From: Tomocerus qinae
Lineage: Eukaryota > Arthropoda > Collembola > Entomobryomorpha > Tomoceridae
DNA length: 64,000 nt
Assembly (NCBI GenBank): GCA_020055645.1
Contig: CM034547.1
Coordinates: 70,466,884-70,530,883, forward strand
Reading direction: 5' to 3'
The notes beneath the pieces were generated by a model. That model saw nothing but the letters and a program-made list of their open reading frames with translations. It was not told where the DNA came from and searched no databases. Shown piece after piece: positions 61,167-64,000 of this stretch. Numbering within the stretch: the first letter of the stretch is position 1; every line of letters starts with the position of its first letter. The position numbers and the translations under genes are program-made.

Positions 61167-61799
61167 GTGAGTTACACCAAATTGCTTTTTAACTTCCCCT
61201 TTAGCTCATCGCCAGTAGGCCTCTCCACATAACTAATGCTTACGTAGCTCAACGACCATTGACTATTTTATCTTTCTATCATCAAACCCATCTTATCCCT
61301 ACTAAAATTGCATTCTCCACAATTCCACGTTTTTCAATTTTCAGCTACTTTATATTTCGCATGCATTTATGTAACACTTCGAAGATTTCATTAGTTATTT
61401 AAAATTGTATGTTTCGGTGTCGCAATTTTAGGTAGAGTTTTAAAAATAGAAAGCATTCGTTTGCCGAACTAGATATATATCCGTATTGTAAAAGGAATAT
61501 TGTGAGGAGGCTTAGGTTGTACGACAATTACGAAGAATTAGAAAACAGGTGAATGTCGAGACTTTGGATGCCAAATTATGTAAATCCAAATACTTCGATT
61601 TCCCAATCTTAAACCCAAAATGGTATATTCAGTTTATTTATTACAGTGTATTTATTACAAAAAATTCATAATTCATCTCTTCGACAACTATTGCCATCCT
61701 CAGAAACATTTTATTTCATTGAATGCACGGAGACAAGACTGGATGTAAGAGATATAAGATCCTGTGCTGTGTAAGTAATACTATCTTGTGTTTTGTTAG
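61167..61799. other. DPP intron
   Basis: A phase-2 intron of 633 bp ending ttgttag. Nothing else was recognised. Confidence 0.85.
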
Positions 61800-62026
61800 G
61801 GAAACGAGAGCAATAACGGTGGACACGACGATAAGCTCTGCAGCTGTAGTGACGCATTCAACTCTGCAATTCGTCAAATGGTCTCCGAGAGGAAATTCCC
61901 TGGTGTTGGTTCACCAGGGGGATATCTACTACAAGCCAAATCCAAAAGAGAAACCTACTTTGAAAATTACAGACTCGGCCAGACCTGATGTCATCTTCAA
62001 TGGAATTCCTGACTGGCTCTACGAAG
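61800..62026 (+). CDS. DPP6/DPP10-like gene: beta-propeller exon with GC donor
   Basis: Exon of 227 bases after acceptor ttgttag. It encodes ETRAITVDTT..., then LQFVKWSPRGNSLVLVHQGD followed by IYYKPNP, and later VIFNGIPDWLYE. The L-Q-x-x-x-W-S-P-x-G and DIYY motifs and the (I/V)IFNG-I-x-DWLYEE block are hallmarks of the DPP-IV propeller; DWLYEE is the loop that precedes the catalytic glutamates in active enzymes and is kept in inactive relatives. The reading continues to GAA G, followed by gcaagt, a GC-AG type donor, so the second Glu of the EE pair is completed by the next exon outside the window. Using the intronic frame instead would end the protein at 62073 and lose the conserved Glu. 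Confidence 0.9.
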
Positions 62027-64000
62027 GCAAGTCACAGACATCTCTCTTCGGACTCAAATCATTAATAAAATAAGCCTTGTTCCAGTTTGTAATGCACGTG
62101 TACATGCCAAATCAGACACATGAGTGACCGGCCACTGTCATTCCCATTCCCCTGTTCTTAAAGATAAAATTTAAATACAACTCTGCCTTCCTTTGTATTT
62201 CTTATCTATCTATACTTATTTTTATTTCTATTTGAACTAGCAACCTTCAAACTCTGTCTGCTATAGAGTGAGTTGCATAGCGTCAGTCAGAGCAGAACAA
62301 CAGTGCACTGAAGCTTTAGATAGGAAAATAGCAGAAAACAGTATCTTGTGAAATACAGAATGAGCAAGGGAAATTTTGACAACTTATTTAACTATAAATT
62401 GTTCGTGACTTCGTATGTAGATGTATCGGATTATAGAGTATTCCACAGAAGAATGGCTAAAGATGTTTATTATAGCAAAATATTATATCCTTTAACTTAG
62501 CTTCACACAATAAACATCAAACTTATCGGAGTTTATATGCATACATATAACTCGTATGCAGGCTTATAAATCGGAAAAGAGGAAGATCGGAAGTGTGTGA
62601 GAAATGGCAAAGCTAAAGCTCAGACACTTTCACGTGTCTTCTCATTTGTATAGGATAGCGACAGTCACACACTTGTGCTTTGTCGTTTGAAGCTAGACAC
62701 AAACAATGATAAATGAACAGATAAAGGCCAGAGCGGATGGACAGTCTGTCTTTAATAAAGTCCACCTGGTCACATGGCAGAACAGAATGCACCAATCCGA
62801 AGCATTTTATTAGGCAGATCAGATCAACTCTACTCACATAGTTTACTTATAAAGTAATTCAGTTCATAACAAGCCTTTGTTGTCAGAGATCAAAAAATTG
62901 GCTTTACTACTCCTCTTTCATTTACTTGTGCTCTTCCAAAGAAAACTCATTACTGTATATCGAGGACTTCATCACTCTCATATTACGCTATCGGTCATCT
63001 TGTTTGGGAAAAATTCATTTGATTACCCTTTAGTATTAATAACAGTGTCTTGGCTAATTTAGGGCGACAATGTTGATAAAATGAATAACCTAAGTTACTT
63101 GGGAAAGGTTACAAAACTTTAATTCAGCGAATACATTAGAAGTTTGGTTTTACAACAGATTCACTAAGTGGGTTTTACTGATGGAATAGGAAGAGAGGGA
63201 ATTAGATTTCTACGTTTTATTGTTTTGTATTTCATCGTTTTCAACTTTTGAACGGGTGGATGATATGGGCTGTATAAGTATGAGAGTTAGGAAGATAGAA
63301 GGCGACGCAAGATGTAAGATATAGTGTCATTGTCGGTCAGTGAGATGGGTGGGACAAAGGAGCGGGTATTGTTTGGATCAAATGAGATGTGTCAGGATGA
63401 ATGGGAGGAGAAGTCAAAATACGGGACACGGGAGTACTTGATCAAGTTGATGGCATCCCATTAAAAGGAGACCGCTGGGTGAAAGCAGAAAAATTTGTTT
63501 TCTTGTGCAGTGACTGAGAAAAATATTTGGGGAATGGCTGTCCAAGGCTGTCGGTTGGCACAGTCCATTAGAAATGGCCCCTCTGCGGGAATAAAATAAA
63601 GTGCTTCTCTCGATAGCCTCCCGCTCTCTTGTCTTGTTCAATGGAAACTCATAAATTGCTTTCTCCCAACACTCCTTTCTCCGTGCTCCAACATCAAATT
63701 GAAATCCATCATAAGACTCTATAGAAAGCTACTTATTTTACAGCAGCAGTTCATCATTAGTGCATATAAGTTAGAACACTTTTAATGACCAGGAACCATT
63801 TCATCCGTCCCTCAGGTATATTTCATTCCGCTGACGAAAGCACAAACTTTGTATGCTTCAGCTCCACAATTTAGATCCCGTAGTGAGAAAACTGCATAAT
63901 ATTTTTTCATATTGAATATGATAAAGTTTTCGAATAAAATTACGTTATTAATGAACCACAAAAGTTGAGTGTAAGATTAAACCGATCTAAGACAGAAATG
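62027..64000. other. DPP intron, continues past the window
   Basis: Starts with the GC donor gcaagt. No further exon with DPP similarity was found before the right edge, so the C-terminal half of the propeller and the hydrolase domain lie outside. No other feature was recognised. Confidence 0.7.

Noticed and set aside
1..64000. tRNA, rRNA, CRISPR arrays and prokaryotic operons
   Set aside because: I looked for T-arm words (GGTTCRAATCC), direct-repeat/spacer arrays and rRNA cores, and saw none. The sequence is clearly eukaryotic.

Overview
The window is A+T-rich nuclear DNA of an animal. It has short exons with GT-AG introns (one GC-AG), introns of tens of kilobases, non-autonomous DNA transposons and a solo LTR. 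A family of genes resembling chitin-binding cuticle proteins points to an arthropod. The order or species cannot be fixed from this sequence. There are no bacterial-style operons and I found no rRNA, tRNA or CRISPR.

Layout. (1) 1-572 (+): the last three exons of RAE1, the WD40 mRNA-export and mitotic-checkpoint factor. Its 5' part lies outside the window. (2) Three paralogous genes on the minus strand at 1684-2501, 14935-15781 and 18214-19064. Each has three exons and encodes a small secreted protein with a divergent Rebers-Riddiford-like (chitin_bind_4) core. A 564-bp stretch, including a whole 142-bp intron, is identical by eye in all three, while the C-terminal tails and the flanks have diverged. 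Copy B carries two insertions downstream of its stop codon that copy C lacks: a hAT-like MITE (13604-14155) and a solo LTR (14246-14869). (3) From about 48 kb, and perhaps from 7.4 kb, to the right edge (+): the N-terminal half of a dipeptidyl-peptidase-IV family gene of the DPP6/DPP10 type. It has a cytoplasmic tail, one transmembrane segment and the start of the beta-propeller. Several phase-0 ATG exons (48053-48172 best supported; 22504-22554 and 7428-7454 plausible) could each splice to the common transmembrane exon at 51410, which would give alternative N-termini. If the 7.4-kb exon is real, cuticle copies B and C lie nested, antisense, in its first intron.

The rest is intronic or intergenic DNA: a TA-flanked MITE (9821-10148), a 22/24-bp minisatellite (41207-41945), a GC-box inverted repeat near 49.9 kb and several short tandem repeats. 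The 8-mer GAGAAAGT/ACTTTCTC appears about 38 times by eye, against two or three expected. It clusters in DPP non-coding DNA and is absent around the cuticle cluster. It is the least explained signal in the window.

RAE1, the cuticle genes and the DPP gene have no evident functional link; their proximity looks like ordinary gene order plus local duplication. Most other open frames in the window are short, lack homology I can recognise, and were not annotated.
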